A stretch of 64,000 nucleotides of DNA. Source: Saccopteryx bilineata. Taxonomy: Eukaryota > Chordata > Mammalia > Chiroptera > Emballonuridae. The DNA lies in assembly GCF_036850765.1 (NCBI RefSeq), contig NC_089490.1, forward strand, positions 291,072,982-291,136,981. Reading direction: 5' to 3'. Within the stretch, counting starts at the first letter, position 1. The number at the start of each line of letters is the position of its first letter. The position numbers and the translations under genes were made by a program. Shown piece after piece: positions 36,230 to 48,245 of the stretch. The notes under the pieces were generated by a model. It was not told the origin of the DNA. It was given only the letters and a program-made list of their open reading frames with translations, and ran no database searches.

Positions 36230-37188
36230 TTGTTGTTGTTGTTCTTTGTATCTGATTGGAGAACCCCTTTTAGTAATTTCTGGAGTGGGGGTTTTCTGAT
36301 GCTAAATACCCTCATCTTTTCTGTATCTGTGAATGTGATAGCTTTGATGGGTATAGTATTCATGGCTGAAAGTTCCTCTCTTTCAGGACTTTAAATATTG
36401 GGATCCACTCTCTTCTAGCTTGTAGAGTTTCTGCTGAGAAATCTGATGATAATATAATGGGCCTTCCTTTATATGTTGTATTCTTCTTTTCCCTGGCTGC
36501 CTTGAGAATTTTTTCTTTGCTGTTGGTTTGTGCCAATTTCATTATGATATGCCTTGGAGTAGGTTTGTTGGGGTTAAGAAAACTCGGAGTTCTGTTTGCT
36601 TCTTGAACTTGAGGCTTTAGTTCTTTCCACAGGCTTGGGAAGTTCTCATCTATTATTTGTTTGAGTATGTTCTCCATTCCATTTTCTCTCTCTTCTCCCA
36701 CTGATATACCTATTATTCTTATGTTATTCTTTTTGATGGAGTCAGATAATTCTTGTAGGGCTATCTCATTTTTTTAAAATTTTTGAGTCTCTTTCTTCTT
36801 CTCTCTGTTGTGCCTCAAGTTGCTTGTCTTCTATTGCACTAATCCTCTCTTCTATCTGACCTGTTCTATTAGCTAAGCTTGTTAATTTGTTTTTCAGCTC
36901 GTGAATTGAGTTTTTCATCTCTGTTTGATTTGTTTTTATAGTTTCAATTTCCTTGGACATATATTCTTTGTGTTCATTGAGTTGTTTTCTGAGCTCCCTA
37001 AATTGCCTTTCTGTGTTTTCTTGTATATCTCGGAGGATTTTTAGTATTTCTATCTTGAATTCTCTGTCATTTAGCTCCAAGGTTTCCTATATATTAAATT
37101 TTTTCTCCATAGATTTTTTCTCATCTAGCTGTGTTACCTCTCTTTCTTTTGTATCCATGATATTCGATTTTCTCTTCCTTAATGGCAT
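36230..37188 (-). pseudogene. L1-B ORF1, broken
   Basis: The likely start is the ATG at 37186-37188 (MPLRKRKSNIMD). A TAG about 33 codons in, just before the ETLELNDREF stretch, ends the frame. The coiled-coil part reopens at 36766-37080 (ELNDREFKIEILKILRD, heptad-like). The RRM/C-terminal part lies at 36360-36701, with KPTPRHIIMK and ARREWIPIFKV, and the end is in a third frame at about 36363 and below. There are at least one nonsense change and two frameshifts. It is the counterpart of L1-C ORF1. Confidence 0.9.
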
Positions 37189-38461
37189 CTGAGGGTGGTT
37201 TAGTTGATAGTATTAATGAGATTTAATAAAGAATAAAAATAAAAAAAATAAAAAATCATAAAGAATTCTTTTTTAAAAAAATTATTAATGAAATAAAGAA
37301 AAATAAAATGAAATAATTTTAAAAAAGTAAATTATTCCTCCCTTTTTTTTCCCTCTCCTCTCCTCTCCCCTCTTTCTTGAGAATATCTTGTGGTGAACTG
37401 TGAATTATAACAAACAATGCCTGTAATGGAGGACCTCAATTGGGGAAAAGTAATAAAGGGTGAAAATAAAAAAGAAAGAAAAAAGAAGGGGGTTTGTACC
37501 CACAAAAAGCAAATAAGGAAAAAATTTGGATCAAGAATAAAATGATTTGCTTTTAGGTCTTGGTTGACTAAGAGTTATGATGAGAGGAATAAGAGGGAAA
37601 CAGAAAAATGGGGGGACAAATTAAAAAATTACTATTGTATTTAGTCAAACAAGAACTAGATAAAATGGAGAGCCAGGGATGGGAGCACTGCTAGTGAGTT
37701 AAAAAGGTGAAGTAAAAAAACCCCAAAATGTCACAAACATAAGTTTGAGTTTCAGATAAGATAATTTGTTTGTTATTGAGGTTTGAATGAGAGGAGATGT
37801 AAAGGAGAAAGGAAGAAATTAATTTAGAGGGAGAAAAGAAAGAGAGAGAGAGAGAAAAAAAAGGGGGAACCACTAAAAGAAGAAAAAAGAAAAAAGAGGA
37901 GAGAGAGAGAGAGAGTTAAGAGTTTTGGAGTGCAACCCTCATAGAGAGAAAGGAAGAGGAAAGAAAAGATAATGGGAGATGTAACACTTATGGGTAGTGT
38001 AGTTCAAGGAGAGGAGAGAGTAAGACCGGCAGAGAGTTAAATGGCCAAATTGAAGGAGGAAAAAAAATATCAAGAATGTAGATAAGAGAAACAAACGAAC
38101 AAATATAATAAAATGGGATAGGTTATAAAGTCTGCAGATTATTCTTGATTTTAAGAGGTTATCTTCTTGCTTTTTCTTTTCTCTCCCTCTTCCTGGTTGG
38201 TGACTCTGTACCCTGGGTTCTGCCCCTTTGACATGCTCAGGTAGAGGTTTGCAGTTGATAAGTCTCTATGGCAATGTCATGTGTTGTGCTTTAGTCTCGT
38301 TGGCAGTCAAGGCTCATTAGCATTTATAGGCTCTGACAGTGAGAGAGTCCGTGTTCCTGGAGCCTTTCTCCTAGTCTTTCCTTTTTCAATTAGTAGCCTG
38401 ATAATCCAACTATGGGGTTGCTGCTGCCTCTGCCTGGATAGTAAGAGGTTCAAAGAGCTGA
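37189..38461 (-). promoter_or_regulatory. L1-B 5' UTR
   Basis: About 1.27 kb upstream of the ORF1 ATG. On the minus strand the first part matches the L1-C sequence from about 53353 ('agctctttga', then 'cctcttac'). The middle is purine-rich on the plus strand, including a (GA)n patch near 37840-37915. The complement of this tract is T/C-rich, as in L1-C 53680-54250. Promoter activity is inferred from L1 biology; the upstream monomers of L1-C are absent here. Confidence 0.75.
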
Positions 38462-38476
38462 ACAGCCAGAATCTTT

Positions 38477-39345
38477 AATTCATTGCCTTCTCTAGAGAAA
38501 TGTTTTTGACTAGTGTAAGGCTCGTCACATAAGCACACCTTGAAGTTAGCACCACTGTTTCAGTGGGAGAAGCCAATGACTAATACCTGGGTCCCTGGAC
38601 TCAAGGTCAGGAAATTCTGAAGTCTAATTTATGTTCCCCCTAACATCACAAATTAAGCTTAGGCTGTTCTATACTGAGACCACCAACTCGCTCAACTTCT
38701 TTTTCCACTTCAGTTTATCTCACTCCCCCTCATATTTTTAGCTCTCAGTAAGCTGCATGCACTTTGATCGCTGGCTCAGTCAATGTTCCTAAGCAGCCCA
38801 AATGAAGCTCATCACTACTGATATATAATAGTTTAAGAACAGCATTACTGTCCCATTTTTTTTCTATATCCATAAAATGTGCTCCAAGAGAATGTTTTAT
38901 TTTAAACTAGGAAAATGTTTTTTTGGGGTAACATGTAAACTATTCTAGAGATTTAAAATAAAAACTTTTAATTATTATTTTTTTCTTTTAGAGTTTGTCA
39001 TGTACACATGTATACATTCAAACAGACATACACATACACATACAAACATGTTTCACATACTTACAGAAACAAATCCAATTTAACAACTTTCCCTTCATTA
39101 TATATTTGATTAGTCAAGTGTTTTCATGCTGTTGTATACTTTTAGTGTGCATTTTTAAATTGTTACAGTTTCCTTGATACTTTACCTTTTTGTTAGCATT
39201 ATTTTCTTCTGGTTGTTTCTATGTTTATATTGAGAACAAGTCTGTATGTCATGAGTATTCTAAATTTTAAATGTAAGTGAATTTTTCACATAAAAAAGAG
39301 CTTTTGAACACAATTCAACATTAAAAACACAAACATAACAAAATC
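38477..39345. other. Unique sequence, nothing recognised
   Basis: No frame, repeat or RNA gene is recognised in this stretch. A short CACATA-rich patch lies near 39020-39045. Confidence 0.4.
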
Positions 39346-39662
39346 TCACCTAAGTGGTGGGCAGTGGATAGAGTGTCAGACTGGGATGTGGAGGACCCAG
39401 GTTCAAGCCCTGTGGTCGCCAGCTTGAGCGCGGGCTCATCTGGTTTGAGCCAGGCTCACCAGCTTGAGCCCAAGGTTGCTGGCTCAAGGAAGGGTTCACT
39501 CAGTGTGCTGTAGCCCTCTGGTCAAGGCACATATGAGAAATCAATTAATGAACAACTAAGAAACCACAACAAAGAATTGATGTGCTTTTTCTCATCTCCC
39601 TCCCTTTCTGTCTGTCTGTCCCTATCTATCCCTCTGTCTGATTCTCTCACTCTGTCTCTGCC

Positions 39663-39721
<59 letters not shown>
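39346..39721 (+). mobile_element. tRNA-derived SINE, type A, with (AT)n tail
   Basis: The head is 'cacctaagtggtgggcagtg', the B-box-like segment is 'aggttcaagccc', and the body has 'ggtcaaggcacatatgagaa'. The poly-A tail has been replaced by a pure (AT)n run from about 39665 to 39721. Confidence 0.88.
39665..39721. repeat. (AT)n microsatellite in a SINE tail
   Basis: About 28 uninterrupted AT units directly after 'ctgccaca' of the SINE. Likely highly length-variable and able to form cruciforms. Confidence 0.93.
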
Positions 39722-39723
<2 letters not shown>

Positions 39724-41474
39724 ATACACTGAAATATTTTGTATTGTTTGTATGAACATTTTAAATGAAATTATGTATACATGAGTACAATTACTAATAT
39801 GTATACATTCATGTAAAGGATTATTTTGTTATTCTTTCTCCCCAGATCTCTAATAAAATAGAGAAATACTATTACTACTACTTTTCCTCCCCAAGAGAGT
39901 TTCCAAAAAATTGTGTCTTTGTAATTTTCAGAACAGAGAACTGATAGAAAAAGGACAAACAGAGCAAACACAAGCAAAATGGCTTGCATTTGTATTCCTG
40001 ATATTTCCCCTATCCAAAGCTCTTCATCATCGAAATAACTAATTCCAAACTAAACATCACTCCTTCCATGTAGAAACCCATTAGTGTCTTTCCTATTAGT
40101 CATATAACAGATTATTCAAATTCAAATGAGTCAATATTAGTTCTAAACATGCTTTTGTCTATGAATATCTGTACTCACTTGTAGAAATAGCTTTATCTTG
40201 TGTGATTTTATAAACTAACAGATTATATTTATAGTGAATTTGAAGAAAAACTGTCAAGTAAAGGAACTTACTCCCTTTAAAGAGAATAGAAAGGAGGTAG
40301 AAAATAAAATTTTAAAAAATTGCAGTGTTTATAAATTTCTGTTTCTGGCAGAAAGGCTATGCATTTATTTTAGTAATCATATTTTTAAAATTTACTGAGA
40401 AATCAATTATGTGTACAAATAAATGTTACCTTATGCAAATACTCATATACCATAGTTATCTCTAAATATTATGACAAGAGTTGATGTAGTTACTAGAGAT
40501 TTGGAGAGTAAATTTATTTCTGGAGTTGAAGCCCCATTTGAATGATAGTATTGCTGTTACTTCAGAAAATGCAATTGTTCTACTTTGGTCTCATGAAGTT
40601 GATATTTTTTTTTTCCTTTAAGGGTCACTTTTCTTCAGAAATTTTTGGAAAAATTACTGTCACTCAAGTATGTTCATTTCCAAAATCTCTACTTCCATTA
40701 AATAAGAATAATTGATAAGGAGCATTATAAAAATGTGAGGTTTTGGTTAGTGAAAGTCACTGAGGAAATTGCCTCACTGTTTCCTTATTGGTTAAGAATG
40801 AATACCCTACATTTGTGAATGTAGGTAGTTGGTTCAAGTGAAATAAAAGAGACTCTGTAATTTTGTTTGAGACATAACATCTCCAGTATCCCAGAGTTTA
40901 ATTTCAATATAATTTGGTTCATTCTATTTCAGTACTACTTTTAGTATACTTAGGACTTTTAATAATGCTTTCTTTCTAAAGAACAGAAAAATTTTGTACT
41001 TGCATTCAGTTTTACAGTTTAAAATTGGACTCCAGTTTTAAAAGGCCTGAATTTTATGAGGCATCACTATAAAAATAAGAAAATCTATTCAATTTTTAAA
41101 AATTCATTGCTCACTAAAATATGGGTATATTATTGCTACCCGAAGATACTAATAGAATAGTAATCCAATTCTCTAAAACTGTATTTACATCTGCCCCAGA
41201 GCTCTTCTCTCTCTCTCTCTCCACACAGACACATACACATTTGCATGAATGCACATAGAAATTAGATATTTATCTGTGCCTGGGGTTGTATACATATATG
41301 TTTGTATAGGTTTCTATCCTTTCAACTATTCTTATCTTTGGTAAGATCGAGTAAAAATGTATATGTTTTTAATTATTTAATAAGGAATAATATGTGTTAA
41401 GCATCTCAGCACTTCATAGACTGTCTTGTATGCAATAAGTTTATAGTGATTGGTTGAACTGAATTTACTTTTAA
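39722..41474. other. Unique AT-rich sequence, nothing recognised
   Basis: About 1.75 kb without a recognised repeat. A (CT)n patch lies at 41206-41222. Small frames show no motif. Confidence 0.45.
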
Positions 41475-41790
41475 TTTGCTTGGAATGCCATATCAAAATA
41501 GCATAGACTGGGTGGCTATTAGTTTTCTTTCTCATAGTTCTGATAGCTGAAAAGTACAAGGAAAGTTCTGGCAATTTTGGTCCTGCTGAGGCTTATTTTC
41601 CTGGTCTGCACATGGCCACCTTCCAGCTGCTGTGGGTCTCTCTTTCTCCTCTTTATCAGACCAGTTTCACCTTTATGACCTCTTTAACCTACCTCCTAAG
41701 TATACTATTTCTAAATACAATGGCATTGGAAGTTAGGGTTTAACATATGAATAGGGGAGTAGTTTCAGTCAGAAACTCTTCTTTGAATAA
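41475..41790 (+). repeat. Ancient eutherian repeat relic
   Basis: The sequence 'atagactgggtggctattag', then 'tttctcatagttctgatagc', 'acatggccaccttccagctg' and 'ggttta...acatatgaatag' follow the order of a well-known diverged mammalian repeat. I recognise the pattern but cannot name the family with certainty. No terminal repeats or duplications can be drawn. Confidence 0.5.
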
Positions 41791-43825
41791 CTTCATTTCT
41801 CCATTTTTTCTTAAGTTATAAAAATAAAATTCATGAGATTTAATTTATGTAAATTAATAGTCTGCACAGAAAAATATTCTTATTTAGACCATAACAATGC
41901 CCATTTTCATCTGAAAATATTCACATTAATATTTTTATTTCTTCATATTTAGAGTTATGAATATTAATACTTGTCTCATATGTTTTATGATTGGCATGTG
42001 TTCATTCCTAAAATAGCTTGCTTTAAACTTCAAAGGTTGAAAATTTGCTTTGGTAAACAAGTGATTTATGTAATGTTTATTCTCAAAGCTTATAGTTATA
42101 AGCTTGAAAAGCCTTCCAACTGAGTGTACAAGTTTTTATTTAAAGTGTCCCCCTTTTCTATTTTATCATATTGAAAGTCTCAATCACTCTTATCACTTGT
42201 TTTTCTTTGATTTCAACAAGCTGTGAGGATCATGCCACACAGAAGTTTTATTTAGTTAGACAAATTCGTTGTATTAAATTGTTTAATATTGTATTCTGAT
42301 AGATTATATATGGCAATCAGTTCCACTTTCTTTATTATATTACAATAAAATTCTACTTTATTTTCCAGAAAATATTTTAAAATGCTTCCAATAATGATAC
42401 CCATCCATTATGAACTGCTAAATTTTTTTGTTGTTGTGAGCATTTCAATTCCATATCATGTGACTACATGTCTAGATCCTCAATTCTATCTCTTGTATAT
42501 ACCTTTTAACCATAGATTATACATCTTTTATAACACATACATTGGTTTAAAAGTAATCTGTAGATATATATTGTTATTAATTGGTGAGAGGATATACAAA
42601 TATTTCCTTAAATAAAGTTCCTATTATGGCATTTATAGCCAATGCAACTGAGGCTAAGAAATGAAGAAACGGTGAAGAATTTACCCAAAGTAATGATAGA
42701 CTTGAGAACTTTATTCAGATGAACCTGATTCCTTAGTCAGCAATTACAGGCATCATATTAATGTTCTCCCTAAAATTTAGGCAATAGAGCAGACATTTTT
42801 TATATTGACTTTATGCATCATCTAAAACCATATTTATAATGTTAATTTTCTATTGTGAAAGAGTTTGCCAAATATGTTAAAAGTATAGCACAGATAACTA
42901 TAAGCATTAAATAAATGAATGTGTTGTTTACTAGAAGGATTGATACCTAGGGAGAGATTTTCAAATCACACAGGAGCAAGTTGGGGCCTATCTCAGATAT
43001 TTATTATCTCCTGGGCATAAGGTCTAGGTTCTAAATCCAGTCCATAAAATGAAAAGATTCTCTAACTGATCCTAGTCAAGCATTCCTGGAACCCATTTTT
43101 CCCTTATATGTCAAATAGAAAATATAATTGCTACTCGCTTTAAAAAATGAGTCTTTGGAAATATGTATGAACCCAGAAGATTATAGCTCTCTGCTTTAAA
43201 AAATAGTTTTTCAAATTGAAATGGAATAGAGGCAAAACACTTTTGCTTGATGCTAACATTAGCAGACTACAGAAACCTCTCCTGACTATGATATAAAATA
43301 CAACCTTTGGGACAACCTCTTTAGTAAAGCCTCCTAAATGTCCTGCCTTACATTACTAGAAACTTGTTTTATTGACAGATTTTTTTTTTCTGACCAAAGG
43401 TATCATCCAGCATTGTCTGAGTATTTATCATTTTAACCTCGTTACGGGGAAGAGAAAATTGAATTTTAACACAGCCTTGACTGGTTGAGCTAGGATTTCT
43501 TTTATGAAGACGATGCATGAAAATGCAGCTCATCACACACATGCACGCACACGCTCATGCACACACATCCCATAATTACCAGAGGAAAGCCTTTAGAACT
43601 CTTCACTTTGAGTAGGACTCACAAAGTCCAACCTCTTCCCTGCAGTCCTCTCTTTAACCCTCAGATTCTACCTCTGCAGGAATCTTAAACATTACAAATG
43701 GAAATGAACTTAAGCATCACCTTCTATGAATAAACTAATTTATCTATTTTTTATTCCTACCCTTTTTCAGACATCTTGATTAAACTATACAGTCTAATTG
43801 TATTGTAAAATTTATTTCACTTTAT
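41791..43825. other. Unique AT-rich sequence, nothing recognised
   Basis: No mobile element or gene is recognised. A 77-codon frame at 42382-42615 has no domain. A short CA/CACG-rich patch lies at 43535-43567. Confidence 0.45.
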
Positions 43826-44153
43826 TTATTTTTAATTTACAAAGACAGAGAGAGAGTCAGAGAGAGGGATAGATAGGGACAGACTGGAATGGAGAGAGAT
43901 GAGAAGCATCAATCATTAGTTTTTTGTTGCGACACCTCAGTTGTTCATTGATTGCTTTCTCATATGTGCCTTGACCGTGGGCCTTCAGCGACCAAGTAAG
44001 CCCTTGCTTGAGCCAGTGACCTTGGGTCCAAGCTGGTGAGCTCTTCTCAAACCACATGAGCCTGCACTCAAGCTGGCGACCTTGGGGTCTCAAACCTGGG
44101 TCCTTCGCATCCCAGTCCGATGCTCTATCCACTGCGCCACTGCCTGGTTAGGC
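43826..44153 (-). mobile_element. tRNA-derived SINE, type A
   Basis: The plus strand starts 'caaagacagagagagagtca' and ends 'gcgccactgcctggttaggc', the complement of the head. The duplication 'atttcacttta' is present on both sides (about 43815 and 44155). It keeps most diagnostic phrases. Confidence 0.92.
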
Positions 44154-44647
44154 TATTTCACTTTAATTAAAATGTTTTGGCTTCTATAATTAAGATTATT
44201 CTCTAAATATGATCAAAGGTAGAAGGATTATTTATTTGGGCAAATTATAAACCTTTTAAATTATATGAGATGCTCAATAAATATTATTTTTCATATATCA
44301 TATAAATATAGATAGGAGTGATATCACATAATGCTGTTAGGCATGCAATATATGACATATTTTATTTTTTTAGTCAAATATAGATTATCTGGTACACTTG
44401 ATTAGTGCATATCACCATGTTTGATACTCAGGGAAATGCTGTGTATTAAATATTCTCATATATGTTTCACAAACAAGCTGCAACAAGTACATAACTCAGA
44501 AACAAGTAACACAAGATGCTCTGCTCAAGAAGAGCTCACAACATAGCAAAGGAAAGAAAGTACACACAACATTCACATTAACTAAATTCGACAATAATCT
44601 AATAATTTTGAGATGAATGTAATGCCTACTTTTATTTGTAATCCCAA
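44154..44647. other. Unique AT-rich sequence
   Basis: No repeat, frame or RNA gene is recognised before the Tigger-like element. Confidence 0.4.
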
Positions 44648-45200
44648 TACAGGTATTGATCGATTTACGACCTGTATAACTTATGACCATTTGACTTTAC
44701 GACCACAATCGCTAGCCATGACTGCTCTGCATCTGGCAGCACAAACGTGGCCCAGCTGGGCGTACAATAGTGCGGACCAACTTCCGGCAGCACTACCATC
44801 TCCACGTGCACCATTTCAACTGTTATCCCAGACTTGGTACAGCAATTTGTGTTTTTTATCTTGGATATTTTTTATCAAACCCCTCCCAAGATGTCTACCA
44901 AGAGGAAATTGTCTTTGCAAATATTAAACCAGTTGTACTGGTAATGCAGTGTTTTACCTAAACCTGACGAATATAAAAATAAGAAACAAAATGGTCTAAA
45001 GATGATACAAATGGCATAAAATGAACAAAGAAAATTATGATATATAACAATAATGAAAAAAATATGATAAAATATGACTTAAAGAGTTTTATAACATCAT
45101 TTCACAGTACTTTACATATAGCCTACTCAATTTACGATCAAATCGTGTTACGACCGGTCTGTTGGAACCAATTGTGGTCGTAAGTGGAGCACTAGTTGTA
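44648..45200 (+). mobile_element. Tigger-like Tc1/mariner MITE with TA TSD
   Basis: The element is at 44650-45198 (549 bp) and is flanked by TA on both sides. The left end is CAGGTATTGATCGATTTACG followed by ACC. The right end, reversed, is CAACTAGTGCTCCACTTACG followed by ACC. That makes an imperfect 23-bp inverted repeat with about 16 matches. Inside, after a GC-richer leader, 'atgtctaccaagaggaaatt' reads MSTKRKL, which resembles the first residues of a Tigger/pogo-type transposase, and is then cut short. This supports an internally deleted, non-autonomous copy. The family name is inferred. Confidence 0.7.
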
Positions 45201-45437
45201 CTAGGCTACATTTTTTTCAATGTATGCATTGATCGGGAAAGTATTTGTTAATTAGATACAATGTCTTTTGGTTTAAAATAGCCCTAAACCAGTGTTGTTC
45301 TACTGCCATTCCAGAGACCGATTGATGAGAAATTTTGTGCTTGTCCCTGAAAGAGTTAAGCACCCTGATGTTATATGAAGATTATAAACCCAGTGATCTT
45401 AATAAAATTTGCTTATGATCAGGGAGATTCCTGCCTT
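45201..45437. other. Unique sequence
   Basis: Nothing is recognised between the MITE and the next SINE. Confidence 0.4.
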
Positions 45438-45870
45438 AAGAGTACCAGAAATGCCCTGGCTGGTTGGCTCAATGGTAGAGCGTCAGCCTGGTGTGCAGAG
45501 GTCCCGGGTTTGATTCCCGGCCAGGGCACACAGGAGAGGCGCCCATCTGTTTCTCCACCCCTGCCCCTCTCCTTCCTCTTTGTCTCTCTCTTCCCCTCCC
45601 GCAGCCGAGGCTCCATTGGAGCAAAGATGGCCCGGGCGCTGGGGATGGCTCCTTGGCCTCTGCCCCAGGCGCTAGAGTGGCTCTGGTCGCAACAGAGCGA
45701 CACCCCGGAGGGGCAGAGCATTGCCCCCTGGTGGGCAGAGCGTGGCCCCTGGTGGGCATGCCAGGTGGATCCCGGTCGGGCGCATGCGGGAGTCTGTCTG
45801 ACTGTCTCTCCCCATTTCCAGCTTTGGAAAAATACAAAAAAAAAAAAAAAAAAAAAAGAGTACCAGAAAT
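45438..45870 (+). mobile_element. tRNA-derived SINE, type B, young copy
   Basis: The body is at 45453-45855, flanked exactly by AAGAGTACCAGAAAT at 45438-45452 and 45856-45870. The A box (TGGCTCAATGGTAGAGC) and B box (GGTTTGATTCCC) are clear. The copy keeps a small internal duplication, 'cccctggtgggca' then 'gcgtggcccctggtgggca', and an intact run of about 22 A residues. It is the best preserved type B SINE in the window, so I take it as young. The four overlapping frames on both strands (for example 45375-45872) belong to its GC-rich body and are not genes. Confidence 0.96.
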
Positions 45871-45918
45871 AGTTCTATTTTTACCAGTCCCTAAGTCTAA
45901 AAAGGTTGAAAACCATTA

Positions 45919-46051
45919 CCCTACATCAGGGGTCCCAAAACTTTTTACACAGGGGGCCAGTTCACTGTCCCTCAGACTGTTGGAGGGCCAGACTATAAAA
46001 AAAAAAACCCCTATAAATAAATCCCTATGCACACTGCACATATCTTATTTT

Positions 46052-46083
<32 letters not shown>

Positions 46084-46285
46084 GGGAACAAATACAATAT
46101 TTAAAATAAAGACCAAGTAAATTTAAACCAACAAACTGACCAGTATTTCAATAGGAACTAGGCTCCTCTCACTGACCACCAATGAAAGAGGTGCCCCTTC
46201 CAGAAGTGTAGCGGGGGCCGGATAGATAGCCTCAGGGGGCCGCATGTGGCCCGTGGGCCATAGTTTGGGGACTCCTCCCCTACAT
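45919..46285 (+). mobile_element. hAT MITE, family 1, 8-bp TSD
   Basis: The element is at 45927-46277 (351 bp). It starts CAGGGGTCCCAAAACTTTTT and ends with TAGTTTGGGGACTCCTC, the reverse of the same terminus with the last bases changed. The 8-bp repeat CCCTACAT flanks it exactly, as expected for hAT transposition. Compared with the copy at 56251-56755 it has lost an internal segment after 'ttcaataggaact'. An A run at about 46055-46083 has expanded inside it. There is no transposase sequence. Confidence 0.9.
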
Positions 46286-47094
46286 AATAAAGTTTAGAAT
46301 TAAAGAGAAGGTAAATACACATTCAATTTTACCTTCAAGAAAGAGAAAGGGACAAGCTGGTTTATTTCAATGCCTTAACTGTGCAAATATAACTAAGAGT
46401 GGTTTTGTTAACACTACTTTCAAATCTGCTTTTTTGGTTATTTATTATAGTGTCTCCCTTAAAAACACATGAGAGGTGAAAGGGAGGTTTGTAATAATGC
46501 TTCAAAATTAATTAGTGATAGTGGTAACTTTTAGAAGACTTTTAAAACAGCAAATGAAATAAGGTTAGTTTATTCTCTCCAATTTTGTATGTTTATGCTT
46601 AAAACAATAAAACACATTAATCTAAATACATGTTGATGTCTTTACGATAACAAAAGATGTGCTGTAAGCTTTTAAATGCAATGTGGTCTTAACCATGTTC
46701 ATTTATAAAAATATGTACACAATTTAAGGCTGCATTAAAATTTTCATGACTTCTTCTAGTGTTTTAAAAATAGCAGTTAATCTTGAAATGAACTTCATTG
46801 CCACGAAGCAGTAAATCAGTACAGGATTTTAACGATACTGGCAAAGGATGAGGTTTATTTTGGGAAAAAGTAAGATATGCATACATATGTAGCCTAAAGT
46901 GTGAAAAATGCATTCTGCTTTATAGTATCTTCTGTGCCTTGATAAAGATATTCAAACTAAATAATTGTTGCAAGATATCAAAAAAAGTTTCAAACCTAAA
47001 AATATTGCTTGAGAAGCTTATTCCATGAGAAGGTAATGTGTGAGCTTTCTTAGATTTCTGTCAAAAGTCAAAAATAAATTAATCTCTTTTTTTA
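46286..47094. other. Unique AT-rich sequence
   Basis: No frame, repeat or RNA gene is recognised. Confidence 0.4.
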
Positions 47095-47341
47095 TGTATT
47101 TTTTTTTATTAAATGAGAGGTGGGGAGGCTAGGAGGCAGAGAGACAGACTCCTGCATTCACCCCAACTTGGATCCACCTGGCAAGCTCCCTAAGGGGCAA
47201 TGCTTTGCTCATTGGGGATGCTGCTCTGTTGCTTGGCAACAGTGCTATTTCAGTGCTTGAAGAGATGCCATGGAGCCATCATCAACATCTGGGGCTAAAT
47301 TGCTTTAACCATTTGAGCCATGGATGTGGGGGGGGGGAGTG

Positions 47342-47373
<32 letters not shown>

Positions 47374-47492
47374 ATGGGGAGAAAAAGAGGTGGACAAGCA
47401 GAGAGTCACTTCTCCTTTGCCCTGACTGGGAATCAAACCAGGGACTTCTGCATGCTGGGACGACACTCTACCACTGAGCCAACTGGTCAGGG
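47095..47492 (-). mobile_element. Type B SINE, diverged, with (GA)n
   Basis: The plus strand shows 'ggcagagagacagactcctg', 'cttggatccacctggcaagc' and ends 'actgagccaactggtcaggg', the complement of a type B head. An internal G run and (GA)n array lie at 47330-47373. It has many substitutions, so it is older than the copies at 26771 and 45453. Frames 47205-47477 and 47320-47595 arise from it. Confidence 0.88.
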
Positions 47493-48245
47493 ACAGAGTA
47501 TTCCAGTTTCTAACAACAGAATGATATGTACATATGAGACATGCATACTGTGGGTTAGAACAATTTACAAGAAAATAGGACTGCCAGAACTATAGTCTGT
47601 CAATGTTATTTTGGATGATTTCGGTCAGTATTTATCTATTGATTTTAGCTTTTTAACAATACTTATATGAAAATCTCACTGAAGGAATTCAGAACATTAA
47701 GGATATTTTCTGAGAACTAATTATGTAAATTAGAATATAAATAAAAAGATAAGCATTTTCTTTGACCAGAATCTACATTCGGTTTGCATCTACTGATTTG
47801 TCCAGTTAGCATCCCTTCTTGCTACAGTTTTGAGAAATTTTATTCTGCCAGATAATATTGTCATTCTGGCCACACAAATGAACATGACTCAAACCTGGCT
47901 ACCATTTATTTATTGACCACAAAAACTGTTCCCAAGTTAAACCAAACCAGAGTCCTTTCCTACATTATATGTGATTAATATGGAGAAATAAAAAATATTA
48001 TTTTTTCCTAGGGTAGCCGGACACAACAATAGCCATGGCTACAGTTCATTGTTATTGTTGCCATTCAGAGTTGCTATTTAATGTAAGTTAGATAATTACT
48101 GTCACAGCATTGATTATTTTAGATATTTTCATTTTCTTAATCAAATATAAGAATGTAGGCATCATTAGAATAGTTAAATTGCAAGTTGATTTGCAATAAT
48201 ACATCTTGAAAAAATATTTTATTCTTTATTACCTTTCATATTAAA
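47493..48245. other. Unique sequence, nothing recognised
   Basis: No repeat or gene is recognised. Confidence 0.4.

Larger units (their letters stand above)
31809..38476 (-). mobile_element. Long L1 retrotransposon (L1-B), ORFs decayed
   Basis: Minus-strand LINE-1 flanked exactly by the 15-bp repeat ACAGCCAGAATCTTT at 31809-31823 and 38462-38476. The element is about 6.6 kb. Minus-strand order: 5' UTR (38461-37189), ORF1 (37188 to about 36230), spacer, ORF2 (35883-32069), 3' UTR with a polypurine tract (complement of 31985-32030) and a poly-A tail. Its 5' end lines up inside the last 5' UTR monomer of L1-C, so it is slightly 5'-truncated relative to that copy. Both ORFs carry several stops and frameshifts. 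L1-B and L1-C share ORF1, ORF2 and 5' UTR sequence and belong to one lineage. Confidence 0.95.

Noticed and set aside
33362..36394. Many hydrophobic plus-strand frames (for example 33578-34063, 36051-36299)
   Set aside because: They are antisense shadows of the A-rich L1-B ORFs, which read as Phe/Leu/Ser-rich peptides.
45375..46120. Long plus- and minus-strand frames (165, 209, 122 and 100 codons)
   Set aside because: They lie in the GC-rich body of a type B SINE and the adjacent hAT MITE. The same frames recur in other SINE copies.
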